Notes: generated from the sequence alone by a model not told the origin. 64,000 nt of DNA from Rostratula benghalensis (GCA_013399305.1 VXAI01000049.1:1299835-1363834), one strand, 5' to 3'; shown: positions 12,631 through 25,966, counted from the first letter of the stretch. A program made the numbers and translations.

Positions 12631-15600
12631 TGCCAGTTCAGCATTGGTATCTGCATCAACGGTGGTGGAACTATAAACCCAGTTTGAAAAAGAAGTGCTG
12701 TTGTAACAAAAGATTTGTTTCTGAAGGGTTCTTTTGGTGCCTTCTACAAACATTTTAGTTGCAAACTGGAGGAAACTTTTTACCGTTTCTAGTTCTGGGA
12801 TATAAAAGTTGTGGGAAGAGCCACACTAAGAACAACTTCTCCAATACAGCTGGCTCCCGAAAGCTGCCTCTGTGTTGTTTCTCTAGGGACTGTATCATCT
12901 TTCAACATCAGACATCTCTCCCTCTCCGCCCATCTTTCCATCTTTTGTGTCTGGAGTTTATCCAGCAGACAGAAGTTCTCTTGTACCCTTGCTGGCCATC
13001 ATGTAGTCCACCCCCAGCTTCTCTCTTTCTGCCTCCTTGACCAGGTTAACAACTGTTTAACAGCATCCTGACACACACACAGTTTGGTTATTAAGGGTTC
13101 TGACTGTATTACTGGCCATTTGTCATACTCTGTTGTCAAATCATTCGTGTGTAAATGAATGCAGGACTCAAGTTGAGTGGATTTGGGTCACTTCTTGTGC
13201 AAGAATTTGCACAATGTATCATATTTAAATGATATTTAAACCTAAAACTGTATCAAAGCAAATTTATTTTTTTAAGTTTCCAGTATTTCAAGCTAATGAA
13301 ATTCTGTTACAAACATGTAGGAATGCTACTACTGTTTGTATGTAATGCACACCGCTGCCGTATGCGAACAGCCATATCTACCATTTGGAAAAGAGTTAGA
13401 ATTAAGAATTGCATTTACACTGCCAGGTTCTTCCAGGAGCAGATATTTGAAGAGACTCCTTTGATTTTGTCTGTTGTTTGCTTCTTACATCCTTAGATAA
13501 TTGTCTGTGTGTGAATGGGATGTTTTGCATGTAATAGTGTGTAACATTTGTGAATGCAGTAGTCCTTTCTCAGAGCTCAGGCTGCTGCTGTTCTCCACTG
13601 CCTTGTCCAATCCTAAGGAAAATGAGCAGATATTCTTATTTGGTCCAAGTGAGGTGAATTCTTTGTCTTAGGTTTTGTGCTTCATTTTTGCATTTAATAG
13701 TGTACTTACAGCTTAAAAAAATTTCTGGGAGGATTCAGTTGATACTGTGATCACTCATTGTACATGATACATCCTCAAGAGAATTTTTCAGTAATTACTT
13801 ATGACAAATACTATTTTTTTATTTCTTCAGAAAATTCTTTTGTACTGTAGAAGACTTATCAGTGGTCTCAAAGACACTCAATCCTTTTGGTTTACCTATA
13901 CAGTTGTAGCTGTATGTTAATACCTCATTAAAAGATTTTGAAATAGAGGATTTTTTTTTCCTGGCAGGCAGGTGGAGGGGTAGTGCCTGCAGGACCCACT
14001 TTGCCAGCATGAAACCAGTCTCATAAACTTTTATTGAAATGAGCTCATTACTTTTAATTTTTACCGGCTCTTTAGTGATTCAAGGAATAGTTTTCATTTT
14101 TGAACAACAACCAATCAGTTGCTTAAAGATCTGCGTTATTATTAGATGTGTGAGTCGGCCTTTCCAAGGATGGTACTAAACAAAAATATTCTGTTGCCTT
14201 GTAGGCTGTTGTTGGAGCGTGGTTTCTGGGACTAATTAGGACCAAGAACATTTAGGCATTTGTTTTATCTGCTGATGGGCTGGCTGTTCCCTTCTCCAGC
14301 CTGCTTCCTCCGTCGAGGTATAAACTTTATTCAGGACATACTGAGCATCCCTTACCTATCATTAGCATTTCATTGGATGTAACAGATTGAGTTATCAACT
14401 TTGAGGAAATATACCTTCAGGTGGTAGAGTTCATTAAATGTGTAACTTTTTTCATAGCTGCATTGTACGTAGCATTTTTTTCAGTGATACGGTGAGAAAA
14501 GTGCTTTTATAATAGTAACTTGCTGACAACATTTGAAGTGAAAATTGCCAGAGTTCTTGAATCTTTACACATTTCCGTGACTGATCATCATTTCCTTAGA
14601 ATTCCAGAGACTTGTGTGAATCATGCCTACAGGGTACATATGTTAGATGTTAACGAGAAAATACTTCCCAGAAATCAAATGTAAGATTCTTAAAGCTTTT
14701 GAAGTGCACCTACAAGGTTGAATGATTAGAGCCTTGTAGAACAGAATGAAGAAATAATTCATTTGAGAACCGAAAAGTCGGAATTACTTCAGTCATAAAA
14801 AAAGTACTTGTTATTTATCAAGTAAAATAACTGTTATTGCACAAGTGTGAATCTATTTTAGGTGGTACGTACTCTAGAAATGCTTGGTTATTGATGTACA
14901 GGACTAATGTCTGGTGATGTGTCCTTTCAGTAATATATCATACGCTATTTGATGCAACGTGCAATAAAAAAACCATACGTGGTAGCTATACAGTCAGAAG
15001 ATGCACAGAATAAGCATTCATCTAAGTGCAGCTGTGAATTAAAGGTCTGATTTTATGTTCAGTGAAGGTAATTCCTGTTGTAGGCGTCATTAAGATTGCC
15101 TGCAACTGTGAGGAATTCAAAGTTCTCAGTCGTAAATACTTTTATTAATTTCTTTTTCACTGTATTTCTAGTCTACAATTAGTATTGCATAGCACAGTGG
15201 TCTGTCCTATGTTAAAGTTCAGCATCTTTTTTTTTTTCCTTTTTTTTTATTTTTGGAAGTGGGGTTCGCCATAATACATCTAGTGCAGTCTTTTAAACTT
15301 TCAAGCAGACCACTGAAATTAAAACCAAAAAATCCCGTAGTAAAACATGCTTTCATACACGTATGTAAAATTAGATTTTATGATACTGACAATTTGTGTA
15401 TTACGTTAGACTTGAAAGTAGGGCTGGCCCTTACCCAGGGCTATGCCGCTGCCCTTAATCATGCGATGTAGACTCTTTTTTTTTTTTTTTTTTCCACAAG
15501 TGAACTAATTAAAATGGATACACAAAAGAATGTACCTCATTAGTGCTCTACCTTGTTATTCGAGCAGGGTATTTCACAGACCCGGGATCTGTCTGGTGCG

Positions 15601-17297
15601 GTCGCTCTAAGCATTGCTAGAGTGTGGGGCAGGACTGCGTTAAACTCTTTTGTCACTGCTTAGAATAAAGGAAGAAAATAGGAAAATAAGGATATTAATG
15701 TTGCCTTAAGACTTACATGTATGTTTCCTGGTTCTTACACAAAATCCTTAATCCAGAGAACTAGGCATTGCTGGTTTGAAGGTTCTTGTGGAAGTTTTGT
15801 GACGCTTGAGAGTATATTAAGACAAGCTGTCAAAGAGTAAGTGGATTTAAATATAGATGCAGTTGAAAACTGAAAAAAGAACTGTAAGCTTGCTGAAACG
15901 ACTGAGTTGGTTAACATTTTCAAAACTTAGTAGTCAATTTGGTTGTGTTTGTGTTTGCAAATGAAGTTATATGAGCCTAAATTTTGGAAGAATGGTCAGC
16001 GTGCACTTAAAGTCTATTCAGAATGTCATGAAGAGAATTTGCTATGTTAACGAACTTAGCTGAAGACTGAAGTGTGATTTATTTTATTTTTTTTTATGTT
16101 TAAAAGATGGCAACTGATGAGGACACACCCCCAAATTGATGCTTTTTCCCTGGAATGTGAACGAGTGTCTTAGTGTTCGCAGGACTGTTGGCTGTGAAAA
16201 GTGAAATCTTCAGATACACTGAATGTCTTTAACAGAAATTCCGCAATGCTAATAATGCAGAATTTCTGAAAAGGTGGAGGAAAGCTCCGTGATTAATCTT
16301 TACTGCTACCACTAACTCAAGTTTTTTATGAATTGGGAACAGAAGATGTTTTTGTACTGTTTGCTTGAGACACACACAGTCTTTTAAAGTCTCAGTTTTC
16401 CCACATTATTTTCAAAGCATTCTGCAAAAGATGGGGGGGGAGCATCGGGGTCAGTATTTGGATACTTTTAAAAAAATTGCCTAACTGTAGATATCCAGAT
16501 TATGGGTATGGCTGGGTTGTGATACGCTCTTACCTTTCACCTTGAGTGTTCAGTTTTGAGACGGCTAAGAGTTCTCTGGTGAGAACAGTGGGATGGTTTT
16601 GGTACTCGGGTTAAGGACTCAGGCTGGTGTTTGGGAAGTTCTGTCTCAGGCATTGGTGTTCTGAATGGCTGCAGAAGGGAGTCCTTTGAATAGGTGAATC
16701 ATTGCCACGTGCTCTTCGTGTGTCAACCCAAACTCCAAAACCAGTTTTGAATCACTTCAATTCATTGCCGACCTATTTTCTTAATGGATAAATTTCCTGA
16801 TCTTTTCTCCTGTTTTTAATAAGAACTCTCATGACCAGAAGCATCTGTAGCTTGCTTGCTACTATGAATTGTTAAACTTGGTTAGGTGTCATGGGAACAG
16901 TAATTGCTACTGAAAACTTGGATCAAATTTGAAGGCCCGTGGTAATATTTGGAGTCTTTGCTCTTTCCCTGGCCATGCGTGGAAGACTGTTGAACTAAAT
17001 TAAGAACAGGCATCTAGTAAGTGTTTAGACAGAAAAGATAAAGTAACATTGTAATAGTCCTGATTTTAATTTCTTATAGAAAAAAGATCAGTGCCTTGGT
17101 GTGTTCAAGTACTATAGGATTATGCTACGATTCACGAAGTCATTCCTTTTCTGTAAATGAGTCATAGTTTTGCTAAAATGTTTTGTGAAAATTCACTCAT
17201 CTGCTTCCTTCACACCCCTTCCTCCTCCCCCCAGTTTTTGGCACAATTAAAATACTTTGTCAGATCAATTCATTGAATGCAGTGCATAGGTAGAAGT
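12631..17297. other. AT-rich non-coding block
   Basis: No recognisable gene. It contains a short CA run near 13072, an 18-T run at 15476-15493 and a small CpG-bearing patch near 15560-15640. Nothing in it supports a coding or RNA call. Confidence 0.5.
15476..15493. repeat. poly-T run, 18 bases
   Basis: An uninterrupted T run. It could be a degraded retroposed tail on the minus strand, but no element is recognisable next to it. Confidence 0.9.
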
Positions 17298-17756
17298 GCT
17301 CCTCCTGCAGAGGAGGACAACGGAGCTGGGGAAGGGCCTGGAGAATAAATCTGATGGAGAGCCATTGAAGGAGCTGGGACTGTTGAGTTGGAGGAGGAGG
17401 AGGCTGAGGGGAGACCTCATCCCTCTCTACAGCTCCTTGAAAGGACATTGGAGAGAGGTTGGTGCTGGTCTCTTCTCACAGGGAATTAACCATAGAAGGA
17501 GAGGGAATGGCTTCAAGCTGCACCAGGGTAGGGTTAGGCTGAACATTAGGAAAGAATTTTTCCCAGCAAGAGTGGTCAGACCCTGGAATGGGCTGCCCAG
17601 GGAGGGGGTTGAGTCCCCATCCCTGAGTGTGTTTGAGAGTGGTTGAGATGTGGTGTTGGGGGATCTGGTGTAGGGGAGAACTTTGTAGAGTGGGGCTGAT
17701 GGTTGGACTCCATGATCCCAAGGGTCTTTTCCAACTTGAATGATTCTATGATTCTA
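17298..17756 (+). mobile_element. CR1 LINE fragment, 3' part
   Basis: Sense CR1 remnant of about 460 bp. Blocks: ggagctggggaagggcctgg, aggctgaggggagacctcat, tctctacagctccttgaaag, ggaatgggctgcccagggag, and a terminal gatcccaagggtcttttcca followed by attctatgattcta. It is 5' truncated. The 116-aa frame across it is ORF2-derived or 3' UTR noise. Confidence 0.93.
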
Positions 17757-20097
17757 AATTAATAGTTGTTCCTACCAGGAAATGTACAAATTGATAGAGT
17801 TCTGTCTCAACGCTCCAAAGGGCAAGGGTTTGTGCGGTGCAGAGGTGAATCTGGGCTATCTCAGTCTTTGGACCAGCTCAGTTTTCCTTTTATGGAGTGG
17901 TGACAGGGGGAGATAGTTAATGCACTTTAATCTCACTATTTTGAGGAAGATAAATATTTGTATGATACTGTTAAACTGGTTTCTTCCCTTAATTTGTTCA
18001 GGAGATGTCAGATTGAACAGCACTGTTGTCTGAAGATATTAGAGGAAGCTCACAAGGGATACAAAACTTGTCAGGACCTACCGTTAAGATTTGTCTTTAA
18101 AAAAAAATAATTAAAAAAGTCTCCTACTAAAAATCATGTATTAGGCAGGAGATTAAACCATATCAAGAGGTTTTCTTTCTTAGAAATGTGAGACTTTCCT
18201 CTGTATGTAACGGAGGCACCTGTATGGCCAGGGCAGCTCCCTTGGGAAGTGTTAGCAAACTTCTCAGTCTGTTTCACTTGAGCAGTGATAATTCCCTGTC
18301 TGTCCTCATCCTTTTAAAGGACTGGAAGTGTTATGCTGAGTTTATAAATAAGACAGCGTTGAGAGACAACTGGAGCATTAGAACCTCTTGAGAAGTGAGA
18401 GTTCTCTCCTTTAAACGGGATCTAGCACTACCTTCCTCTGTTGATGTTTCGATAACTCCTATTTTAGACTGATACAGATATTGATGTGTTCTTTGCTGTC
18501 ATTTTTATGCACGTAGAACTCTTCATATGAATTTATTTGTTTACAGATGACAAAATGTATACTAACGTAAATAGTTATATGAACAAATTGTGGTTTTACA
18601 CATTATTCACCATGATGATGCTACAGTTCATGTGATCTTAATATATCTAAACTCTGCTTCGTGACCATTCCGCAGCTCTCTAGGAATGTTTTGCGGGATG
18701 CAGTTGCTTATGATTTGTGAGACACCAGTTTAGAATCTGTCTTCAGTTTCAGTAGCTGCTACTGCCTTCAAGGGACTTGTAAAAACACTCAGAAATACTG
18801 AGTTTATTTCAGCATTTGTGCATGTCAACCATTGCCTTGGATTAGGAGAGACATTGTAACGGTGGGTTTCTCTGACTTATCTTTGAAATCCAGCTGGTGT
18901 ACTGCATCTCTACCGGGAAATATTTCACATAGGTGTTGCAGTACTTCCAACAAAATCACCCAATATACAGCTGTAAATAAAAAAGAAAAAAAAGGTGCCT
19001 TTTCCACAGTGTCTTTCCCACAGCCAAGAAAAGGAAAAAGTTGTGAATATCTTAGTGATTGTGGAAAAAATACCAGGCAGGAACATGCTCCTTTCACACC
19101 TTCTGTTAAGCTGATATACCTGAAAAAAGCCAGGAGAGGTTTGTGGGTGTGATCACTGGTGTTTAAAACTGGGCTCACAGGGTGTAAGAAGAAAATAAAT
19201 CTTAAATAGACTTATTTGGCACAGCAATACATTTCAAATGCTGAGGAAGATAGTGCAACTGTTGGTGCTCTGATCAAAGCAAATTCAAAAACACAAGGAG
19301 CTATAAGAAATACATATGCAAAGTCTGCAAAGTTGTTTAACTGAATAAATCCAACATGGTTTCATTACATTTAGGACCAGCTGTTAGGCACAGACAGGAT
19401 GCCAATATAAAATCAACATATATAATCTTGGCCAAGTTGGGTTTTTTCCCCTCAAAGAGGATATTTGTGCCAACAGCACATGCTGCAAAAGGACTAAAGC
19501 ACAGTCCCATTATGACTGCAGGGTACATAATTACATGAATTTACCGAAATATGGAAAAATTGTAACAAATAGGGGAGGCTTGGCAGATATTTTGGTTTCA
19601 CATTTGGTATTTGGCATAACACGGTGTCCTGTTTAATTCCCATTGCTGCTCCTTAGTGTTTCCTTTAATTGCAGAGCACATGGCAGCTCTTATTCTATTT
19701 AATTTTCTCATAGCTGCTCTCACATTTTGGCTACAAGCACTTTACATGTAAAAGCACATAAGTATAGATTATACTGTACTACACCCTGAGGGTATAGCGT
19801 ATAAAAATAGTCATTTCTGATACATAAAAGCTTCTCCCATATAGAAGTTAATCAGTATTTTAGAAAATAAGACACAATTTGGATGTGTGCACGTATTGAG
19901 AATAGTTCTTGTGTCTTGTTGGTAGAGGGGGAAGAAAGGAGGGAGAAAATGTATTCCAAACCTCAGCTAGTAGCTCTTGGTCTATTTGGCATCCTTGGGC
20001 ATCTGCAGTCTGGGGACTAATGTTGCTTTCCTTTTCCATAACAAATCCCTTATTGCTCTTCTTTAATACATATGACTTGCCATGTTTTAGAACTTTA
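17757..20097. other. AT-rich non-coding block
   Basis: No recognisable gene or repeat. Overlapping frames on the two strands near 18825-19178 have no splice context or familiar domain and look like chance. The right edge is set by the start of the duplicated module at about 20098. Confidence 0.5.
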
Positions 20098-20351
20098 GCA
20101 AAAAAAAAATCCTAAAATCTCTTAAGACTTTCAGTGACCTTGAGGGATAGGGTCAGGGGCCTGGTACACATGTAAACCAGAAAATCAGGTATGCAGATCA
20201 GTGGTACATTGACTTTAGAACATGTGCATTGGTACAAAGTGTTGATCGAAGGGATTTCTCTAGATGTGTGTTTTGCACGTTGCATTAAGTGTCTGGCTTT
20301 TTTTTCTTTCAGAGTTCTCAGGGGTCTATAAACACAATTACATCTTTTTCA
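20098..20351 (+). repeat. non-CR1 module fused 5' of CR1, copy A
   Basis: About 250 bp starting at an A run (gcaaaaaaa) and continuing into the CR1 at 20352. The same module, with a few per cent of differences and a 17-bp indel, precedes the CR1 at 38.5-38.9 kb in the opposite orientation (reverse complement of 38944-39193). Shared blocks include cagaaaatcaggtatgcaga, gaagggatttctctagatgt and acatctttttc. It is not sequence I recognise as CR1. Confidence 0.85.
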
Positions 20352-20807
20352 GTGTTTGATAGGGCAGTGGAGCTGGTGAGGGGTCTGGAAAATGTGTCTG
20401 ATGAGGAGAGGCTGAGGGAGCTGGGGGTGTTCAGCCTGGATAAGAGGAGGCTGAGGGGAGACCTTCTTGCTCTCTGCAGCTCCCTGAAAGGAGGGAGTAG
20501 CTAAAGGGGTCGGTCTCTTCTCCCAAGTCACAGGCGATGGGACAAGAGGAAATGGCCACAAATTGTACCCAGGGGAGGTTTAGGATGAGTATTAGGAACA
20601 GTTTTTAGACGGGAAGGGTTCTTCAGCCTTAGAATGGGCTGCCCAGGGCAGCAGTTGAGGCACCATCCCTTGAGGTATTCAAAAGTCAGGCTGACACAGT
20701 GCTCAGTGACACAGTTCAGTGATGGTTTTTATCAGAGTCAGGTTGATGGTTGGACTGGATGATCTTGGAGGTCCCTCCCAACCTCAACAATTCTATGATT
20801 CTATGAT
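20352..20807 (+). mobile_element. CR1 LINE fragment, duplicated copy A
   Basis: Sense CR1 remnant starting gtgtttgatagggcagtgga and ending in two octamers (attctatgattctatga). Blocks: aggctgagggagctgggggt, ctctgcagctccctgaaagg, aatgggctgcccagggcagc and gatgatcttggaggtccctc. Its closest relative in the window is the antisense copy at 38533-38943; a shorter one of the same type is at 36483-36659. Confidence 0.93.
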
Positions 20808-23026
20808 AGATCTTAGGCCAACTGGTTACCTCTGGTTTTTTTTCTTCTTGTATCTCCATACATATAATTTCATGCAATCCTAGTAAAAAGTTGTGCTGTA
20901 GTACTTACACCAATATAGCATGAAGGTCTTTACTCTCAGTTGCAGGGTTCTGTGAGCCCTGATTAACTCTGTTACCGTGTTACTGGTGTGTTCAGCAGCA
21001 CAGATCTGGTTGGAGTAACGTTAGACTGGTGAGAATGATGTCCCACCCTCTCAGTTGCAAGGAGAGGCTATCGTGAGTGACCTTTCAGCTTGTGTGCACA
21101 ATGCGAGGAGCCCCAAAGCAACCCACTAATAAGGCTTGTTAATAATGTTCAAAACAGACTACATTGTGACTTGTTTGTTGTTAGGTTTGGGTTTTTTCTT
21201 TAATTGCTATTAAAAAAAAAATACAATGCTTGATACAGTCATCAGTGCACTTTTCAAAAGTAACAGAAAGGCATGGAATAGAAAATGTGGCCAATCTGAG
21301 CATCGATAGGACTAAAAGTTGGGAAACCTCTGCCACAGTCTTATATATTAGACTTTGTTTCCTCGTGCATGAGGAGGAGTCCAGCGGACTGTAATGGTGT
21401 GAGATTGCACTGCTCCTGAAATTAATGTCCAGTGGGCCCAGCTTATACACAGCCTTGAAAGAATGAATGTAAAACGAGCATAATAATTGAATAATTATGA
21501 CATCTGTTACTCCAGCACCTCGTAGTGGGAAATTAACAGAAGAACTAGCAGGTTTGAAGATGTGTTAACACTTCAGTAGAATATATAACTGAAATACGAG
21601 GTGGAGGAAGGGTAATGGAGATGAAATTGAGCTCTCAGATAATCATTTAACACACAGGTAATTGAGCAGCTCTCCAGTGCACTCATGAACACTTGTAAGG
21701 AAATGTATTCATTGCTGTGTGAGAGATTTTATGTGGATATTTTTTTTCTTTTTGATACCTATTTAGAATCTGCAGTCTCAAATTAATTAGGGTAATTATG
21801 AAATGAAAGGATTATTTTTTAAAAATTGAGAAATTATTCTCAAATTTCATGCCACTTGTAAGGATAAATGGGGAGAATCTCATCCACATTTCATCCGATA
21901 AACAGCTTGAGAGGGGTGTAGGGAAACAGAAGTAGTCCCATGAACTTTGAGGTGGGTTGTCTGTTTGGACATCTCGTGTGTTAAAAAATTCCCAGTCAAG
22001 TTCTGTATGTGCTAATAGCACCTTAATCCATAAAGAGCCAAAGATATCTTCTTCTTTTTCGTTATTTATCTCTAAATAACTTGCAATCATATTTACTGAT
22101 TTTAGGTGGAGAATGTCTGTATGTGTATGGTTTCAGAGCCTGAGTGGCTCTCTGAAATATGAAGGAATATGTAATCTATGAAAAAACAGTAAACCTCATT
22201 AAGAAAGGTTATTGCACCTATAACTGCTTCTCTGAGAGCTCATTGATTAGAGATTAAACATTATCCTTTGTGCTATTCAGATTGGGATTTTTAATTAGGA
22301 TGTCATTATTACACAGATATACTAAATGCTAAATTGATTTTTGAGACCTTTGGAAATAATGGCACTACTTCTGCAAAATGAAAATCATAATAGATTATTG
22401 ACTTATACTTGGCTTTCGGTTCAAGGGCACATCTCCAATGTCAACATTTTCATTATCTTTAGTTTCATGCAAAGAGACATTCATAATTAGGTTTATATTA
22501 AAAGTTTGTGCCTATTGACTCATTTTTATATTAATGACAGTAGTATAGGATTGACTGTCCTTGAATTGTAATAGCAAGCAACGATGCCTGTTGATGACTT
22601 AGAAATACAATATTAACTTTCCACTTGATTATTTTATTTAAGAATTTTGATTCATGCAAACAGTATTGTAAAATCTATTTAAGTGGATGCTCACTGCAGT
22701 CGAAACCTGCTCTTAGATGACAAAATTCTTGTTTCTGTAGAGAATGTATTAGGTGCTCAGGTTTTATAATGGATACTTAAAGTAACTTCAAGGGTAGACT
22801 TTTGTAACAGAAATGTAGCCTTTCTAAGCAGGCAAATCCCTTTGTGTATGGGTGCCCACCTACTTAAATTAGGTCCACGTGTAGTTCTTAGTCCTGCTTT
22901 CATGATCATACCCGCTTAACCATTGGGTTTTGTGGACTTCCAAGCAAGTTTATCTGTCTTGCTAGAGCCTTTTGAATTGTAGCACAGCGTCTGTTTGTGG
23001 ACAGGCTGCAAATATGAAGAGTGCCC

Positions 23027-23050
23027 CCTTTTCAAAATATTTTGAAAAGG
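23027..23050. repeat. 24-bp perfect palindrome
   Basis: The 24 bases centred on atat between 23027 and 23050 read the same on both strands, with arms ccttttcaaaat/attttgaaaagg and no spacer. It could form a cruciform or bind a dimeric factor, but neither is shown. Confidence 0.9.
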
Positions 23051-23118
23051 CCAGTTCAGCAACTGCAAAAACTGTGCAAGGAGTCAAGAGGGATCAGGAA
23101 AGGAAAAGGGATACATGG

Positions 23119-23208
23119 AAATTTTCCATTTCTTTAAACTAATCCTTATGGAATTAAAAATTTAAATTTTCCATTTCTTTAAACTAATCCTTATGGAATT
23201 AAAAATTT
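23119..23208. repeat. 45-bp exact tandem duplication
   Basis: The 45-base unit beginning aaattttccatttctttaaa and ending ggaattaaaaattt is present twice with no mismatch (23119-23163, 23164-23208). Identity suggests a recent event, a possible length polymorphism, or an assembly artefact. Confidence 0.95.
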
Positions 23209-25330
23209 TTCAAGTAGTACATATTTTGCCTTTTGTGACCTATTTAATTAATCTGGATTGAGCTGTGAGAATGTTATATCACAATTTTTGTTAGGATTAT
23301 TAGCATCAGATTAAGCAGAGGTAGACTGGACCCAGTTAAGACTCGCTAGTTTCCCTGGATTTGGCTTATTGCATGAGCAGGTTTACTTTAGCAGGGAAAA
23401 TCTTTTCTACGTTCTTCCATAGTTAGAAGCAAAGAATCACTTTTAAAAGGCAAATTCTTTCTAGCAGCTTGTTTAAGACCTTCAAAATATCCTAAAGAAA
23501 AGGCCCCAGCCTTTCTTGGTAAACATTTCTTGGTGATGTCCTTTTAAAATATAAAAAAATAAGGTACGTTTTTATTTTAAGCTACACATCATACATCCCA
23601 TACTGCCTTTCTGGACTTCTGGTTAAATTCTTTTTTTGTTACATTTCTGTAATGTAGACTTTAGTCACTGCATGGTCTTCTGGTTACCTTAACAAATCTG
23701 TTGTTTCGGAGAAATCTTAGTTGAGTATCATCAACCCTTTCAGCCAATACTGAGCAGTCACAGGAAGCTAGCTTTAACAAATGCCTCTCGGGTATTCTTT
23801 TTGTTTTCTTTTTTTGTTTTTAAGTAGCAGAAGCCAAATGCCTCTTCCTATGTCAAAGGTAAATGAAAGATGCGAGAGGAAATATTTATTATTCCTTTAA
23901 TGGTGCAAACGGCCTTAGAGGATGGATTGAGCTGTTACACGGTATCCTATGAGAGGCCAAAGGGGCAGGGACGTGGTTAGTAGCCTAACTAAAGATATAC
24001 AGAGCAAACTAAGATCAGCACAGCTGCGTTTAATAAAGATCTCTGTCTTAATAAAGCTGCATTCTCTTTATATACAAGAATCGATAGAACCAGTGAAGAT
24101 CAGAAGACCTAAGCATAGTAAGTATTACCAAGAAGGGAGAAAGGGAGCTGAGAGCAGCTCTCAGAAACTCCGAGCTTCCTATAAGACATAGAAGAACCCT
24201 GCCTGTGTGTTGCGTATGGGCTAGAGGAAATAATGGTATCATTTAAATAGGCCAGCAGTGGCCATAGGCAGCTGGATGCCATAGAACAGCATCAGTGTTT
24301 TAAATTTCTCAACAGAGTAAGTTTGATTTCTTCTTGAACCTAGTCTGCTATTAAAGCTTAGCCAAATTTGCATGAACAAACGTATGTTACTTGTCAAGTA
24401 TTTATAAATCCATTGGAGAGGTTGACAAATTGGTGTTTTAAGGTTGGAAATCATCAGAAGAGGGAGTGTATTTTCTAGTGAATTGCAGTGGTTGGTTGGT
24501 GCATTTTTGAGCTTCAAAACACAGAGAACAGTGTCCCCGTAGCCAAGGCTATCCAGTACCTGTGTTGAAAAGGACAATTAACCTGTGAGGTAGGACATGC
24601 CCATAAACTTAACTTCTCCGTGGCTATCCAAATCTGTCTGCTCTGGTTTTCAAAGCTGTTAGCGAGGTGATGCAGTTCATTGATCTCAGGGTATTCTTCT
24701 TCTGTCCCTGGAAGAGCTTCAAATTGAATTTGCCAAGAATCCATTTTCTATCTACCTTCTTTTGCTCTTTTTCATTTAAATTTCCCGAGGCCTGCATTAT
24801 AGTCTTAGGATTGCCTCTAACCTCCCTGTGGCTGGGGACGATGAAGCCATTCATTGTTTGAGGATGTGTGCTGTGAGAAGGGGAGGTACCCTGTCTGCTT
24901 GCCTGCTCTGCCTGCTTTTCCCTAGGCTCTCATGTAGTGATCACTGTTCACTTCCCTGTGATCTCACCCAGTGCAGGTCTTCTCACGGTAATACCTTTAA
25001 TTTAACTTGCTGCAGTCAGGTGTGCTAATATCCAGTGAAACCCTAAAGAGCTTCAAACATTATATAGCATGAAAGAAGTGTTTTCATGCTCAGTGGAGTC
25101 CTTGGTAGTTTAAATCCTGGTCATCCTTAGAGCCTATGAATCGAGGCCATCGAATGGGCTCACCTCTGAGATGGTTCATTTTTTCCTGTTGTCCTCGTGG
25201 GTGTCAGTGCTTCCTGGCCAAGTGCTTCCTTGGGATCCTCGTTTGCTACCACCATTCCATGTTGGTTCCCTATAACTTTCCATGTCAGAAAAATGTTAAT
25301 ACATTACTCAGATTCTTCTTTTGCCAAGAA

Positions 25331-25388
25331 AGGTTGGGCCAGGTCATCTCTGACGTCCCTTCTAACCTGACATTCTGTGATTATTCTC
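25331..25388 (+). mobile_element. CR1 3' tail only
   Basis: aggttgggccaggtcatctc, then acgtcccttctaacctgaca and ttctgtgattattct match the last 55 or so bases of CR1. No upstream CR1 sequence is visible, so this is a strongly 5'-truncated insertion. Confidence 0.75.
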
Positions 25389-25966
25389 TTCAATTACCTG
25401 TGGGGAAGACGGGGGTAGTGGGAAAGGCAGCAGCAGGTACAATATTAAGATTAGCAGTTAAAGGCTCTCCCTCTCAATGTGTGATTTGCTTACATCACAC
25501 CAGGATGGATTAAAACAGTTTGCGTGGTTACAGTTATCAAGAATCACATGTAAAACCCATGACTGGGTAAATGGGAAGCTGGAAGAGAAGCACATTAAAT
25601 CTGAGTTTTAATTAAAATTTTTAAACTGCTTGCTCTCTGGAGTGAAATGTGTTCAGACTCTTTAGAGATGTGGAAATCAAGGTTGAGGGGAAATGTCACT
25701 TCTGTCAGTGTTGCTAAAAGTTGCAGAGTTTCTGTCTCTGTCAAGGGCTAATAACATCTAACTCTAACAGCTAAAGGCGTTCCTTGTTGCCTTAACAGTT
25801 CTTCTTGAAAAGTGATCTTTGTCCTCTTAGCAAGAGACAGGCATGTAGGAAAAAAATTATACCAGCTACTTTACTGTCTAAGATGGCTTTCTGCATATGA
25901 AATTTGTTGTTACCAGAGTCCTACATCCCTGCTTATGTGGATTTTTGTGTATACTGTCAGCATCTT
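25389..25966. other. short unique block between CR1 pieces
   Basis: Moderately AT-rich sequence without a recognisable gene or repeat. Confidence 0.4.

Larger units (their letters stand above)
20808..25330. other. AT-rich non-coding block
   Basis: No recognisable gene. It holds a long AT-rich stretch (about 22200-22560) with many TAAT cores and little low complexity, a palindrome at 23027-23050, a tandem duplication at 23119-23208, and overlapping open frames on the minus strand at 24514-24854 that I cannot assign. Confidence 0.5.

Noticed and set aside
12337..12753. 138-residue minus-strand frame
   Set aside because: It covers the CR1 fragment at 12342-12630 plus a short chance extension.
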